Positions 25,476 through 34,715 of a DNA stretch of 64,000 nucleotides are shown here, piece after piece. Source of the DNA: Streptomyces hygroscopicus (GTDB lineage: Bacteria > Actinomycetota > Actinomycetes > Streptomycetales > Streptomycetaceae). Each line of letters opens with the position of its first letter. Within the stretch, counting starts at the first letter, position 1. The DNA lies in contig CP018627.1 of assembly GCA_002021875.1 (NCBI GenBank), positions 5,828,001 through 5,892,000 on the forward strand, given 5' to 3'. The notes beneath the pieces were generated by a model. That model worked only from the letters and a program-made list of their open reading frames with translations, ran no database searches and was not told where the DNA came from. The position numbers and the translations under genes are program-made.

Positions 25476-27104
25476 ATGCGGCAGAGCAGTGTGCGGGGGA
25501 AAAGAGGGCGGCGGGCCACCGTTCCCGAACCCCGTGAGCACGGTGAGGACGACAGCCCGCCGCAAGGGGAGGGCCTCGCGTCGAACGGCGCGGGGCGCCG
25601 GCCGGGCGGTCGGCTGCGGCCAAAGCCAAAGCGGAGTCGCGGGGTGCGGATCCTGCGCTGGACCGCCCTGACGCTGGCCGTGCTGGTACTCGGCGGGGCC
25701 GGCGCCGGATACTTCTACTACGAACACCTGAACGGCAATCTGAAGAAGGCGGATCTGGACCTCGGCGACAGCAAGCTCGGCAGACCCGAGCCCAACGCCG
25801 CCGGACAGACCCCCCTCAACATCCTGCTCATCGGCTCCGACGGCCGGAACACCGCGGAGAACATCAAGCTCGGCGGCGCCAAGCGGGACGCGGACCGCAA
25901 ACCGCTGGCCGATGTGCAGATGCTGGTGCATGTCTCGGCCGACCGCAGCAATATGTCGGTGGTCAGCATTCCGCGCGACACCCGGGTGACCATCCCCCGG
26001 TGCACCGATCCGGAGGACGGGACGGTCTACCCGAAGACCGTGGGGCCCATCAACGAGTCGCTCCAGTACGGCGGTCCGGGCTGCACGGTCGCCACCTGGA
26101 AGGAACTCACCGGCGTCTACATCGATCACTTCATGATGATCGACTTCTCCGGGGTGGTCTCCATTGCGGACGCCATCGGCGGCGTACCGGTGTGCGTGAA
26201 CAACAACGTCTACTCCCATGACAGCGAGGGCCACGGCTCCGGTCTGAAGCTGACCAAGGGCACCCACAACGTCAAGGGCGTCCAGGCACTCCAGTGGCTG
26301 CGCACCCGCTACGGCTTCGAGGACAACACCGACATAGGCCGGGCCAAGGCCCAGCACATGTACATGACCTCGATGATCCGCCAGCTCAAGTCGGGGACCA
26401 AGCTCAGCGACCCGGGCAAGCTGATGGACCTCACGGAGGCCGCCACCAAGGCGCTGACTGTCGACCACGGCCTCGGCTCCCCCAAGAAGCTGTACGACCT
26501 GGGCAATGACCTCAAGCGGGTGCCGACCAAGCGCACCACCATGATCACCATGCCCTGGGTGTACGGCGAAGGCGAGAAGTACGTGCTGCCCAAGCCGGGC
26601 GACGCCGAGCAGACCTTCTCGCTGCTGCGCAACGACATAAGCCTGGACGGCAAGGACAAGAAGAAGCCCGACGCGACCCCGAAGCCCACCGCGCCCAAGG
26701 ACCAGCTCCCGGTGGTGGTGCAGAACGGCACCGCCAGCACCGTCCTGGGGCCGGCCTCCGGCCGGGCCTCGGAGATCACATCCGAGCTGGTGCGGCTGGG
26801 CTACGCCAAGGCCACCGCGAACTCGGTGCTGATCTCGCAGGCCGACACCACCGTCCTCTACCCGGGCGAGGACCGGCAGGGCGACGGCCTGGCGGTGGCC
26901 AAGGCGCTGAAGCTGCCGAAGTCCGCGGCGAAGTCGTCGACGTCGGTCCAGGAGATCACCCTGGTGGTCGGCAACGACTGGCGCGAGGGCGCCACCTATC
27001 CGAAGGCGGCGACGGACGACGACAGCAAGACGCCCGAGAGCGCGGACGCGCTCAACGGCGAGCAGAAGGGCTGTATGAAGGTCAACCCGGGCTACAGCTT
27101 CTGA
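25476..27104 (+). CDS. LCP family protein with LytR_C domain
   Basis: This 542-residue protein repeats the layout of its neighbour: basic N-terminus, membrane helix (TALTLAVLVLGGAGAGYFYY, about 55-75), LCP domain (NILLIGSDGRNTAENIKLGG, SIPRDTRVTIPRC, WLRTRYGFEDNTDIGRAKAQ) and LytR_C (PVVVQNGTASTVLGPASG, about 430-520). ATG at 25476 is preferred because AGGAGG lies 5 nt upstream; a GTG at 25410 overlapping the previous stop would add 22 residues. It ends shortly before a strong terminator. Confidence 0.92.
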   Translation: MRQSSVRGKRGRRATVPEPREHGEDDSPPQGEGLASNGAGRRPGGRLRPKPKRSRGVRILRWTALTLAVLVLGGAGAGYFYYEHLNGNLKKADLDLGDSKLGRPEPNAAGQTPLNILLIGSDGRNTAENIKLGGAKRDADRKPLADVQMLVHVSADRSNMSVVSIPRDTRVTIPRCTDPEDGTVYPKTVGPINESLQYGGPGCTVATWKELTGVYIDHFMMIDFSGVVSIADAIGGVPVCVNNNVYSHDSEGHGSGLKLTKGTHNVKGVQALQWLRTRYGFEDNTDIGRAKAQHMYMTSMIRQLKSGTKLSDPGKLMDLTEAATKALTVDHGLGSPKKLYDLGNDLKRVPTKRTTMITMPWVYGEGEKYVLPKPGDAEQTFSLLRNDISLDGKDKKKPDATPKPTAPKDQLPVVVQNGTASTVLGPASGRASEITSELVRLGYAKATANSVLISQADTTVLYPGEDRQGDGLAVAKALKLPKSAAKSSTSVQEITLVVGNDWREGATYPKAATDDDSKTPESADALNGEQKGCMKVNPGYSF

Positions 27105-27144
27105 CGCCCCCGTGAGGGCACGATGCCTCCGTGACGGCACGACA

Positions 27145-27177
27145 AAGGGGCCGGACCCGCGGCGGGTCCGGCCCCTT
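27145..27177. terminator. Bidirectional terminator between LCP and glycosyltransferase genes
   Basis: Perfect inverted repeat: arms 27145-27160 and 27162-27177 (AAGGGGCCGGACCCGC and its complement), flanked by A and T residues on each side. It lies 40 nt after the LCP stop and 10 nt before the stop of the convergent gene. Confidence 0.85.
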
Positions 27178-27186
27178 CGCGTAGGG

Positions 27187-28203
27187 CTACGGGGCCATGA
27201 CCGCCGGGCGGCGGCTGGCGATGACCCGCTTGGCGAGCGCGCGCGGGCTGGTCAGAAAGCCCCAGCCCCAGGACATGTGCATGGTCGCGAGCGCCACCGG
27301 GACCCGCAGCCGGGCCATCGCCGGAAGCCCCTTGCCCGCCGGGATCGAGCCCGCGACGATCGCGGCCAGATAGCCGCCGGGGATCACGAAGGCCCACGGG
27401 GTGACGGCCGCGCCCACCACGATGCCCGCCGCGATGGCGACGACGGCGGTCGGCGGGGCGAGATAGCGCAGATTGATCGAGCCCTGATGGAAGCGGGCGA
27501 CGACATGGCGCCAGCGTCCGTAGTCCTTGTACTGCTTGGCCAGGGCCCGCACGCTCGGCCGCGGCCGGTAGGAGACCTTCAGCTCGGGCGAGAACCAGAT
27601 CAGCCCGCCGGCCTCGCGGATCCGGAAGTTCAGCTCCCAGTCCTGGGCGCGGATGAACTCCTCGTTGTAGCCGCCCTGTTGCTCCAGCGCCTCGCGCCGG
27701 AAGACGCCCAGATAGACGGTCTCGGCGGGGGCCGCGTCGCCGCCGGTGTGGAAGGCGGCGTTGCCCACCCCGATCTTGGAGGTCATGGCGGCGGCGACGG
27801 CCTTCTCCCAGTCGTTCTCGCCCTCGGCGTGCATGATCCCGCCGACGTTCTGCGCGCCGGTCTCCTCCAGGAGCCGGACGGCGGTCGCGATGTAGTTCGG
27901 CGAGAGCATGCCGTGGCCGTCGACCCGCACCACCACCGGATGGCGGGATGCCTTGATCGCCGCGTTCAGGGCGGCGGGGGTGCGGCCCGTGGGATTGGGG
28001 ACCGTATGCACCCGGGGGTCCTCCGCCACCAGTTCGGCGGCGATCTCGTCGGTACGGTCCGCGGACGGGCCGAGCGCGATCACCACCTCCATCTCACCGT
28101 CGTACTCCTGCTCCAGGATGTGCCGCACGGCGTTGCGCAGATGGCGTTCCTCATTGAGCACCGGCATGATCACGGAGACGGCCGGGAGCTGATGCGGGGG
28201 CAT
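27187..28203 (-). CDS. Glycosyltransferase family 2, ExoA-like
   Basis: This 338-residue GT2 enzyme opens with PAVSVIMPVLNEERHLRNAV, has HPVVVRVDGHGMLSPNYI as the acidic nucleotide-sugar site (about 95-110), QDWELNFRIREAGG (about 190) and two C-terminal membrane segments (about 255-300). It resembles succinoglycan-type ExoA transferases, which extend lipid-linked glycans at the inner membrane face. ATG at 28203 has GAGGT upstream; the frame is open 150 nt further but without a site. It is embedded between LCP genes on the opposite strand, which suggests the same polymer pathway. Confidence 0.87.
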   Translation of the reverse strand: MPPHQLPAVSVIMPVLNEERHLRNAVRHILEQEYDGEMEVVIALGPSADRTDEIAAELVAEDPRVHTVPNPTGRTPAALNAAIKASRHPVVVRVDGHGMLSPNYIATAVRLLEETGAQNVGGIMHAEGENDWEKAVAAAMTSKIGVGNAAFHTGGDAAPAETVYLGVFRREALEQQGGYNEEFIRAQDWELNFRIREAGGLIWFSPELKVSYRPRPSVRALAKQYKDYGRWRHVVARFHQGSINLRYLAPPTAVVAIAAGIVVGAAVTPWAFVIPGGYLAAIVAGSIPAGKGLPAMARLRVPVALATMHMSWGWGFLTSPRALAKRVIASRRPAVMAP

Positions 28204-28433
28204 GGCACCTCGGGGTTCGGGGGCCGGGCCCCAGGAGACTGGGGGTGGGGCCCCAAAAGGCTGCGATATCGCGCCCACGTTACCGCGAATGGTGGACACC
28301 GGGACGCGCCGCCCGGGTGGCAGCGCGCCACCCGGGCGGCGTGGGGCCGTCAAAGCGATCGTCGTATGGGCCTACGGTGAGGCGGTTCCGCCCAGCCCAC
28401 CCGTTCGCCCACCCGTTCACGGAGGTCCCCGGA

Positions 28434-29888
28434 GTGAGTGCACCGGCCCGATCGCCGCGCCCGCCGCGCCCCCGCTCCCGTCGCCCCCGCTGGGGGCTGC
28501 GGCTCGCCACGGGCGGCGCCGCTCTGGTGCTGGCGGTCAGCGGCATCGGGCATCTGCTGGTCAGTGAGCTCGAATCCGGGATCCACCGGGTGGATGCCTT
28601 CGGCGGCCTGGACAACCGTCCGAAGAACACCGGCGGGGGCGTCAACTTCCTCGTGGTCGGCACGGACGGACGGGAGAAGATCACGCCTCGGGAGAAGGCG
28701 CTGTACCGGCTGGGCGGAGCCCCCTGCCGCTGCACCGACACGATCATGCTGATGCATCTGTCGGCCGACCACCGCCGGGTCAGCGCGGTCAGCCTGCCCC
28801 GCGACTCGTACGCCCAGATCCCCGCGTACACCGACGCCACCGGCAAGCGCCATCCGCACCATCCGCGGAAGCTCAACGCCGCGTACGCCGAGGGCGGGCC
28901 GAGCCTGACCGTGCGCACCGTGGAGCAGCTGACCGGCATCCACATCGACCACTACCTCGAGGTGGACTTCACCAGCTTCATGAAGACGGTCGATGTGCTC
29001 GGCGGGGTCAAGATCTGCACCGCGCGGCCGCTCAAGGACGACCACACGGGGCTTGACCTGGCGGCCGGCACCCATGTCCTGAACGGCGGCCAGGCGCTGC
29101 AGTACGTCCGCTCCCGGCATGTCGACGGCACCTCCGACCTGGGCCGGATCCAGCGCCAGCAGCGCTTCCTGGCCGCCGTGGTCCACCAGACCACGGCCGG
29201 TGGCATCCTGCTCAACCCGGTGCGGTTCAACCGGGTGGCCGGGGCCCTGCTGGGCTCGGTCCGCGCCGACCACGGCTTCGGGGCGGCGGACATGGTCGCC
29301 CTGGGGCGGGCGATGAGCGGCGTCACCCCCTCGTCCTCGGAGTTCGCCTCGGTTCCGGTGATCCTGCCCGGCGTCCCGGTGAAGGGGGCCGGCTCCACAC
29401 TGCGCTGGGACCAGCCCAAGGCCGAGCGGCTCTTCACCACCCTCCGCGAGGACCGGCCGCTGGTCGCCCACCGGCCGAAGCGACCCGGCGCCACCCCGGT
29501 CGACGTGGACCCGGGCCGGGTCCGGGTCCATGTGCTCAACGGCACCGATACGGCGGGGCTCGCCCGCCGCGCGGACCGCGCGCTGCACGCCACCGGCTTC
29601 GCCACCACCGGCTCCCCCGCCGACGCCGCGACCCCCGACGTCCGGCGCACGGTGATCGTGTACGACCCCGTCTGGGACCGCTCGGTGCGCTCGCTGGCCG
29701 CCGCGCTGCCCGGGGCCCGGCTGAAGCCGGTGGTCGGGCAGGGCGCCGTGATGCAGATCACGATCGGCGCGGACTACACGGGTGTGCGGCCGGTCCGGGT
29801 CGAGAAGCCGCGGAGCGACACGGCCGGGTTCGGGGCCATCACCGGCGACGAGGTCGTCTGCCCCGAGGGCGCCACTCACTCCCTCTGA
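28434..29888 (+). CDS. LCP family protein with LytR_C domain
   Basis: This 484-residue protein has an Arg/Pro-rich N-terminus, a membrane helix (about 22-45), an LCP domain (NFLVVGTDGREKITPREKAL, CTDTIMLMHLSADHRRVSAV, SLPRDSYAQIPAYTD, YVRSRHVDGTSDLGRIQRQQ) and a LytR_C domain (RVRVHVLNGTDTAGLARRAD, about 360-455). GTG at 28434 has GGAGGT 7 nt upstream and is preferred over a longer frame. It is divergent from the ExoA-like gene and convergent with the thioesterase gene, whose stop is 9 nt away. Confidence 0.92.
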   Translation: MSAPARSPRPPRPRSRRPRWGLRLATGGAALVLAVSGIGHLLVSELESGIHRVDAFGGLDNRPKNTGGGVNFLVVGTDGREKITPREKALYRLGGAPCRCTDTIMLMHLSADHRRVSAVSLPRDSYAQIPAYTDATGKRHPHHPRKLNAAYAEGGPSLTVRTVEQLTGIHIDHYLEVDFTSFMKTVDVLGGVKICTARPLKDDHTGLDLAAGTHVLNGGQALQYVRSRHVDGTSDLGRIQRQQRFLAAVVHQTTAGGILLNPVRFNRVAGALLGSVRADHGFGAADMVALGRAMSGVTPSSSEFASVPVILPGVPVKGAGSTLRWDQPKAERLFTTLREDRPLVAHRPKRPGATPVDVDPGRVRVHVLNGTDTAGLARRADRALHATGFATTGSPADAATPDVRRTVIVYDPVWDRSVRSLAAALPGARLKPVVGQGAVMQITIGADYTGVRPVRVEKPRSDTAGFGAITGDEVVCPEGATHSL

Positions 29889-29897
29889 CCCGAGGGG

Positions 29898-30467
29898 TCA
29901 TCGCCCGGCGTCCTCGGTGTCGTCGTCGGCGCGCGGGGCGACGCGCCGGGCACGGAGTTCCTTGATCGCGCGGCGGCGGGCCAGCCGGTGGGTCCGGCGG
30001 ATCTCGGCCTCCTGGTAGCGCCGCTTGTCCCGCTCGGTCTCCGGGATGACCGGGGGCACCGGCCGGGGCTTGCCGTCGGCGTCGACGGCGGCGAAGACGA
30101 GATAGGCGCTGCCGACCTGGGTGGCGGGCGTGGACTCGTTCCACCGCTCGGCCAGCACCCGCACCCCGATCTCCATGGAGGACCGGCCGGTCCAGTTGAC
30201 CTGGGCCTTCACATGAACGAGGTCGCCGACCCTGACCGGTTCGAGGAAGACCATCTCGTCCATCGACGCGGTGACCGCGGGCCCCTCGGAGTGGCGTCCG
30301 GCGACCGCTCCGGCCGCGTCGTCCACCAGTTTCATGATCACGCCGCCGTGGACGGTACCGAGGAGATTGGTGTCACTGCCCGTCATGATGTGTGACAGCG
30401 TGGTACGGGAGGCGGAGGTGGGCTTTCCCGGAAGCTCCGGTTCCGCACCGTGGGCCTGATTGGTCAT
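29898..30467 (-). CDS. Acyl-CoA thioesterase (hotdog fold)
   Basis: This 189-residue protein belongs to the acyl-CoA hydrolase (YciA/BACH-like) hotdog family: SHIMTGSDTNLLGTVHGGVI and MKLVDDAAGAVAGRHS carry the conserved Asn-His-Gly-Gly and Asp positions, and DEMVFLEPVRVGDLVHVKAQ follows. It hydrolyses acyl-CoA to free acid and CoA; chain length is unknown. The C-terminal 50 residues are highly charged (KRRYQEAEIRRTHRLARRRA) and extend past the fold. ATG at 30467 is chosen; another ATG lies 9 nt upstream. Confidence 0.88.
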   Translation of the reverse strand: MTNQAHGAEPELPGKPTSASRTTLSHIMTGSDTNLLGTVHGGVIMKLVDDAAGAVAGRHSEGPAVTASMDEMVFLEPVRVGDLVHVKAQVNWTGRSSMEIGVRVLAERWNESTPATQVGSAYLVFAAVDADGKPRPVPPVIPETERDKRRYQEAEIRRTHRLARRRAIKELRARRVAPRADDDTEDAGR

Positions 30468-30574
30468 GCCGTCCACCTTATGCGGACCAGATTCTTATCA
30501 GGTCTGCAACAGCCGTGCCCCGATCCGGCCCCCGCCCTGTAAGGCGACCCACCCGACCAGGCACACTGCCTTGC

Positions 30575-31897
30575 ATGAGCGAATGGCCCCAGGGATCGAC
30601 CGGCGACCGCAGCGGCCGGTACGGACGTGGTAGCGGCAGCCCTGACCCAGAGGGGGCGCGTGCTATGCCGCAAGTGAGGCGCTCGGCGCCCGGTGCGGGC
30701 GGTCCGCCGCCGTACAACGAGCCGCCGCTGCCGCCCGACCTCTCGCCCCACGGCACCATTCCGCGGCAGCAGGCGTCCCAGGGCTATGACGACTACGACG
30801 ACGGCTACAACACGGGGCAGGTCTACGGCCACGGCCCCGGCGGACCGGGCGGCGGCGACCCCCACGGCCCCGGCGGTCCGGGCGGCCCCGGCCCGCGTCC
30901 GGTGAGGCCGAAGAACTGGAAGCGCCGGATAACCATCGGCCTGGTCACCCTGGTCGTCCTGCTGCTCGCCGTCGGCATCGGCACCTACATCTGGGCCGAC
31001 TCCAAGCTCCGCAACGAGGTGGACCTGAGCAAGGTCGAGGACCGGCCGGGCGGCGGCAAGGGCACCAACTACCTCATCGTGGGTTCGGACAGCCGCGAGG
31101 GCATGTCCGACGAGGACAAGAAGAAGCTGCACACCGGCTCGGCCGATGGCCGCCGCACCGACTCCATGATCCTTCTCCATGTCGGTGAGAACGGGAACAC
31201 CATGGTCAGCCTCCCGCGTGACTCCTGGGTCACCATCCCGGCCTTCACCGGCTCGGAGAGCGGCCGGCGGATCCCGCAGAGCCAGAACAAGCTGAACGCG
31301 TCGTACTCCTCCGAGGGCCCCTCGCTGCTCGTCCGCACGATCGAGTACAACACCGGCCTGAAGATCGACCACTACGCGGAGATCGGCTTCGACGGCTTCG
31401 CCAATCTCGTGGACGGGGTCGGCGGCGTCGACATCGACGTCCCGCAGGACATGAAGGACAAGAAGTCCGGCAATGACCTGAAGAAGGGCAAGCAGACGCT
31501 GGACGGCCAGCAGGCGCTCGCCTTCGTCCGGCAGCGCTACGGCCTCGCGGGCGGCGACCTGGACCGCACCAAGAACCAGCAGAAGTTCCTCTCCGCGCTG
31601 GCCAACAAGGCGGCCTCGCCGAGCACGATCATGAACCCCTTCAAGCTCTACCCGACGATGGGCGCCGGCCTGGACAACCTGGTCGTCGACAAGGACATGA
31701 GCCTGTGGGACGTGAAGGACATGTTCTTCGCGATGAAGAGCGTCTCCGGCGGTGACGGCAAGCAGATGAACATGCCGATCTCCAACCCCGGCCTGGCCAC
31801 CTCCAAGGGCAGCGCGGTGCAGTGGGACATGACCAAGGTCAAGCAGCTCATGGGCGAGCTGAAGAACGACGACACGGTCACGGTCTCCAGCAACTGA
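30575..31897 (+). CDS. LCP family protein, no LytR_C domain
   Basis: This 440-residue protein has a long Pro/Gly/Tyr-rich cytoplasmic N-terminus (about 1-110), one membrane helix (ITIGLVTLVVLLLAVGIGTY, about 122-142) and an LCP domain (YLIVGSDSREGMSDEDKKKL, RTDSMILLHVGENGNTMVSL, PRDSWVTIPAFTG, FVRQRYGLAGGDLDRTKNQQ). It is the fifth LCP in under 10 kb. ATG at 30575 is used; ATG at 30665 is also possible. It ends in front of a strong palindromic terminator. Confidence 0.92.
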   Translation: MSEWPQGSTGDRSGRYGRGSGSPDPEGARAMPQVRRSAPGAGGPPPYNEPPLPPDLSPHGTIPRQQASQGYDDYDDGYNTGQVYGHGPGGPGGGDPHGPGGPGGPGPRPVRPKNWKRRITIGLVTLVVLLLAVGIGTYIWADSKLRNEVDLSKVEDRPGGGKGTNYLIVGSDSREGMSDEDKKKLHTGSADGRRTDSMILLHVGENGNTMVSLPRDSWVTIPAFTGSESGRRIPQSQNKLNASYSSEGPSLLVRTIEYNTGLKIDHYAEIGFDGFANLVDGVGGVDIDVPQDMKDKKSGNDLKKGKQTLDGQQALAFVRQRYGLAGGDLDRTKNQQKFLSALANKAASPSTIMNPFKLYPTMGAGLDNLVVDKDMSLWDVKDMFFAMKSVSGGDGKQMNMPISNPGLATSKGSAVQWDMTKVKQLMGELKNDDTVTVSSN

Positions 31898-31911
31898 TCC
31901 GAGCGGGAGAG

Positions 31912-31950
31912 ACGAGCGGCGCCGGGCCCGTCGGGCCCGGCGCCGCTCGT
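31912..31950. terminator. Perfect 19-bp palindromic terminator
   Basis: Arms 31912-31930 and 31932-31950 are fully complementary around a single central base. It lies 14 nt after the LCP stop and 14 nt from the stop of the convergent acyl-CoA dehydrogenase gene, so it likely serves both. Confidence 0.85.
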
Positions 31951-31963
31951 TCGTATCGACGGA

Positions 31964-33148
31964 CTACGGCAGGTTGCGCGCCATCACGATGCGCTGGACC
32001 TGGTTGGTGCCCTCGTAGATCTGCGTGATCTTGGCGTCGCGCATCATCCGCTCGAGCGGGTAGTCACGGGTGTAGCCGTAGCCGCCGAGGAGCTGGACGG
32101 CGTCCGTGGTGATCTCCATGGCGGCGTCCGAGGCGTAGCACTTGGCCGCGGCGCCGAAGAACGTCAGGTCCTCCTTGCCGCCTCCGGCGGAGACCCGCTC
32201 GGACTTGGCCGCCGCCGCGTAGGTGAGCTGCCGGGCGGCCTCCAGCTTCATGGCCATGTCGGCGAGCATGAACTGGACGCCCTGGAAGTCGCCGATCGGC
32301 TTGCCGAACTGCTTGCGCTCCTGGACGTACCCCTTGGCGTAGTCCAGGGCGCCCTGGGCGATGCCGAGGGCCTGCGCGGCGATGGTGATCCGGGTGTGGT
32401 CGAGGGTCTTCATCGCGGTGGCGAAGCCGGTGCCCTCGGCGCCGATCATCCGGTCGGCGGGAATCCGGACGTTGTCGAGATAGACCTCACGGGTCGGGGA
32501 GCCCTTGATACCGAGCTTCTTCTCCGGGGCGCCGAAGGAGACGCCCGGGTCGGACTTCTCGACGACGAAGGCGGAGATGCCCTTGGAGCGCTTCTCGGGG
32601 TCGGTGACGGCCATCACCGTGTAGTACTCGGAGACCCCGGCGTTGGTGATCCAGCGCTTGACGCCGTTGAGGACGTAGAAGTCGCCGTCGCGCACCGCCT
32701 TGGTCTTCATCCCCGCCGCGTCCGAGCCCGCGTCCGGCTCGGAGAGGCAGTAGGAGAACATCGCGTCGCCCTTGGCGAGCGGGGCCAGGTACTTCTTCTT
32801 CAGCTCCTCGGAGGCGGAGAGGATGACCGGCAGCGACCCCAGCTTGTTGACCGCGGGGATCAGGGAGGACGAGGCGCAGACCCGGGCGACCTCCTCGATG
32901 ACGATCACGGTGGCCAGCGCGTCCGCGCCGGAGCCGCCGTAGGACTCGGGGACGTGCACCGCGTGCAGATCGTTCGCGACCAGGGCGTCGAGCGCCTCCT
33001 GGGGGAAGCGGGCCCCCTCGTCGACCTCTGCCGCGAAGGGGGCTATCTTCGCCTCGGCGAGAGAGCGGACGGCGTCCCGGAGCATGTCATGCTCCTCGGA
33101 CGGCCGGTACAGGTCGAAGTCGTTCACCGAGGACGCCAAGCCTCTCAC
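31964..33148 (-). CDS. Acyl-CoA dehydrogenase
   Basis: This FAD-dependent enzyme (up to 394 residues) makes trans-2-enoyl-CoA from acyl-CoA. Seen are YCLSEPDAGSDAAGMKTKAV, WITNAGVSEYYTVMAV, MKTLDHTRITIAAQALGIAQ, QLLGGYGYTRDYPLERMMRD, and the catalytic-base region IYEGTNQVQRIVMARNL. Length is normal. The GTG at 33148 gives the longest frame, but a TTG at 33139 has the better-spaced GGGGAG site. A TAAC-tacc-GTTA dyad just upstream is a possible repressor site. Confidence 0.92.
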   Translation of the reverse strand: MRGLASSVNDFDLYRPSEEHDMLRDAVRSLAEAKIAPFAAEVDEGARFPQEALDALVANDLHAVHVPESYGGSGADALATVIVIEEVARVCASSSLIPAVNKLGSLPVILSASEELKKKYLAPLAKGDAMFSYCLSEPDAGSDAAGMKTKAVRDGDFYVLNGVKRWITNAGVSEYYTVMAVTDPEKRSKGISAFVVEKSDPGVSFGAPEKKLGIKGSPTREVYLDNVRIPADRMIGAEGTGFATAMKTLDHTRITIAAQALGIAQGALDYAKGYVQERKQFGKPIGDFQGVQFMLADMAMKLEAARQLTYAAAAKSERVSAGGGKEDLTFFGAAAKCYASDAAMEITTDAVQLLGGYGYTRDYPLERMMRDAKITQIYEGTNQVQRIVMARNLP

Positions 33149-33161
33149 TCCCCAAGAGTGC

Positions 33162-33219
33162 TAACTACCGTTAAGTAACTGAATTCTAGGGGCGACGCCC
33201 CGGTAGGTATACGTGAGTT
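33162..33219. promoter_or_regulatory. Dyad-rich divergent control region (acyl-CoA dehydrogenase / udg)
   Basis: TAAC-tacc-GTTA (33162-33173), a 13-bp palindrome GGGGCG-a-CGCCCC (33189-33201) and flanking GTAACT / AGTTAC elements form a nested symmetric region between two divergent genes. A repressor site is inferred, for example of the TetR type that controls fatty-acid genes. Confidence 0.35.
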
Positions 33220-33303
33220 ACCTGACAGAGTCGGCTGAGCCCGTCCCGGGGTCCCGACTATGCTCAGGCACCGCATCTGCGATCGACCGTTCTGGAGCAC
33301 TGC

Positions 33304-34644
33304 ATGGCCCTCAAGATCACTGTGATCGGCACCGGCTACCTCGGCGCCACCCACGCAGCGGCCATGGCGGAACTGGGCTTCGAGGTGCTCGGCCTCGACA
33401 TCGTGCCCGAGAAGATCGCGATGCTCACCGAGGGCCGGGTGCCCATGTACGAGCCCGGCCTCGAGGACCTGCTGCGGCGCCACGTCGCGGGGATCGAGGG
33501 CGCCACCGGGCGGCTGCGCTTCACCACCTCCTACGAGGAGGCCGGGGAGTTCGGCGACATCCACTTCATCTGCGTGAACACCCCGCAGAAGCACGGCGAG
33601 TACGCCTGTGACATGAGTTACGTGAACGCCGCGGTGGACTCGCTCGCCCCGCATCTGCGCCGCCCCGCGCTGGTCGTGGGCAAGTCCACGGTGCCGGTCG
33701 GCAGCGCCGACCTGCTCGCGGCCCGGCTGGCCGAGCTGGCCCCGGTGGGGGCGGACGCGGAGCTCGCCTGGAACCCGGAGTTCCTGCGCGAGGGGTTCGC
33801 CGTCCAGGACACCCTGCACCCGGACCGGATCGTGGTCGGCGTCGCCGGCGACCGGGCCGAGAAGCTGCTCCGCGAGGTGTACGAGACGCCCATCGCCGAG
33901 GGCTCGCCCTTCGTGGTGACCGACTTCCCGACCGCCGAGCTGGTGAAGGTCGCGGCCAACTCCTTCCTGGCGACGAAGATCTCCTTCATCAACGCCATGG
34001 CCGAGGTCTGCGAGGCCGCTGGCGGCGATGTGGTCAAGCTGGCCGAGGCCATCGGCTACGACGAGCGCATCGGCAAGAAGTTCCTGCGGGCCGGGATCGG
34101 CTTCGGCGGCGGCTGTCTGCCCAAGGACATCCGTGCCTTCATGGCGCGCGCCGGTGAGCTCGGCGCCGACCAGGCGCTGACCTTCCTCCGCGAGGTCGAC
34201 TCGATCAACATGCGGCGCCGCGGCCACATGGTCGAGCTGGCCCGCGAGGCCGTCGGCGGCAGCTTCCTGGGCAAGCGGGTCGCCGTGCTGGGCGCGACCT
34301 TCAAGCCGGACTCCGACGACGTCCGGGACTCCCCCGCACTCAACGTGGCCGGTCAGATACAGCTCCAGGGCGCCCAGGTCACCGTCTTCGACCCCAAGGG
34401 CATGGAGAACGCCCGGGCCCTCTTCCCGACCCTCGCCTACGCGGCGACGGCGGCCGAGGCGGCACAGGGCGCCCATGCGGTGCTGCATCTCACCGAGTGG
34501 CGCGAGTTCCGCGAGCTGGACCCGGCGGCCCTCGGCAGCGTCGTCGCCGAGCGCCGCATCCTGGATGGGCGCAACGCCCTGGACCCCGACCACTGGCGCG
34601 AGGCCGGCTGGACCTACCGCGCGCTGGGGCGCCCGCTGGCGTAG
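33304..34644 (+). CDS. UDP-glucose 6-dehydrogenase
   Basis: This 446-residue enzyme oxidises UDP-glucose to UDP-glucuronate with two NAD. The N-terminal Rossmann motif VIGTGYLGATHAAAMAELGF, the middle TAELVKVAANSFLATKISFI, the catalytic cysteine in GFGGGCLPKDIRAFM (about residue 265) and the C-terminal VLGATFKPDSDDVRDSPAL are all intact. UDP-glucuronate feeds uronic-acid-containing wall polymers, consistent with the LCP cluster just upstream. Start is ATG 33304. Confidence 0.93.
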   Translation: MALKITVIGTGYLGATHAAAMAELGFEVLGLDIVPEKIAMLTEGRVPMYEPGLEDLLRRHVAGIEGATGRLRFTTSYEEAGEFGDIHFICVNTPQKHGEYACDMSYVNAAVDSLAPHLRRPALVVGKSTVPVGSADLLAARLAELAPVGADAELAWNPEFLREGFAVQDTLHPDRIVVGVAGDRAEKLLREVYETPIAEGSPFVVTDFPTAELVKVAANSFLATKISFINAMAEVCEAAGGDVVKLAEAIGYDERIGKKFLRAGIGFGGGCLPKDIRAFMARAGELGADQALTFLREVDSINMRRRGHMVELAREAVGGSFLGKRVAVLGATFKPDSDDVRDSPALNVAGQIQLQGAQVTVFDPKGMENARALFPTLAYAATAAEAAQGAHAVLHLTEWREFRELDPAALGSVVAERRILDGRNALDPDHWREAGWTYRALGRPLA

Positions 34645-34670
34645 CCGTCGCCCTCCCCCGACATAGCCGT

Positions 34671-34701
34671 CGCCCCCGCCGGACGGTCTCCGGCGGGGGC
34701 G
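34671..34701. terminator. Terminator hairpin between convergent genes
   Basis: 13-bp perfect stem (arms 34671-34683 and 34689-34701, CGCCCCCGCCGGA and complement) with a 5-nt loop, 26 nt after the UDP-glucose dehydrogenase stop. Confidence 0.8.
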
Positions 34702-34715
34702 GCGTCGGGTCGGTT

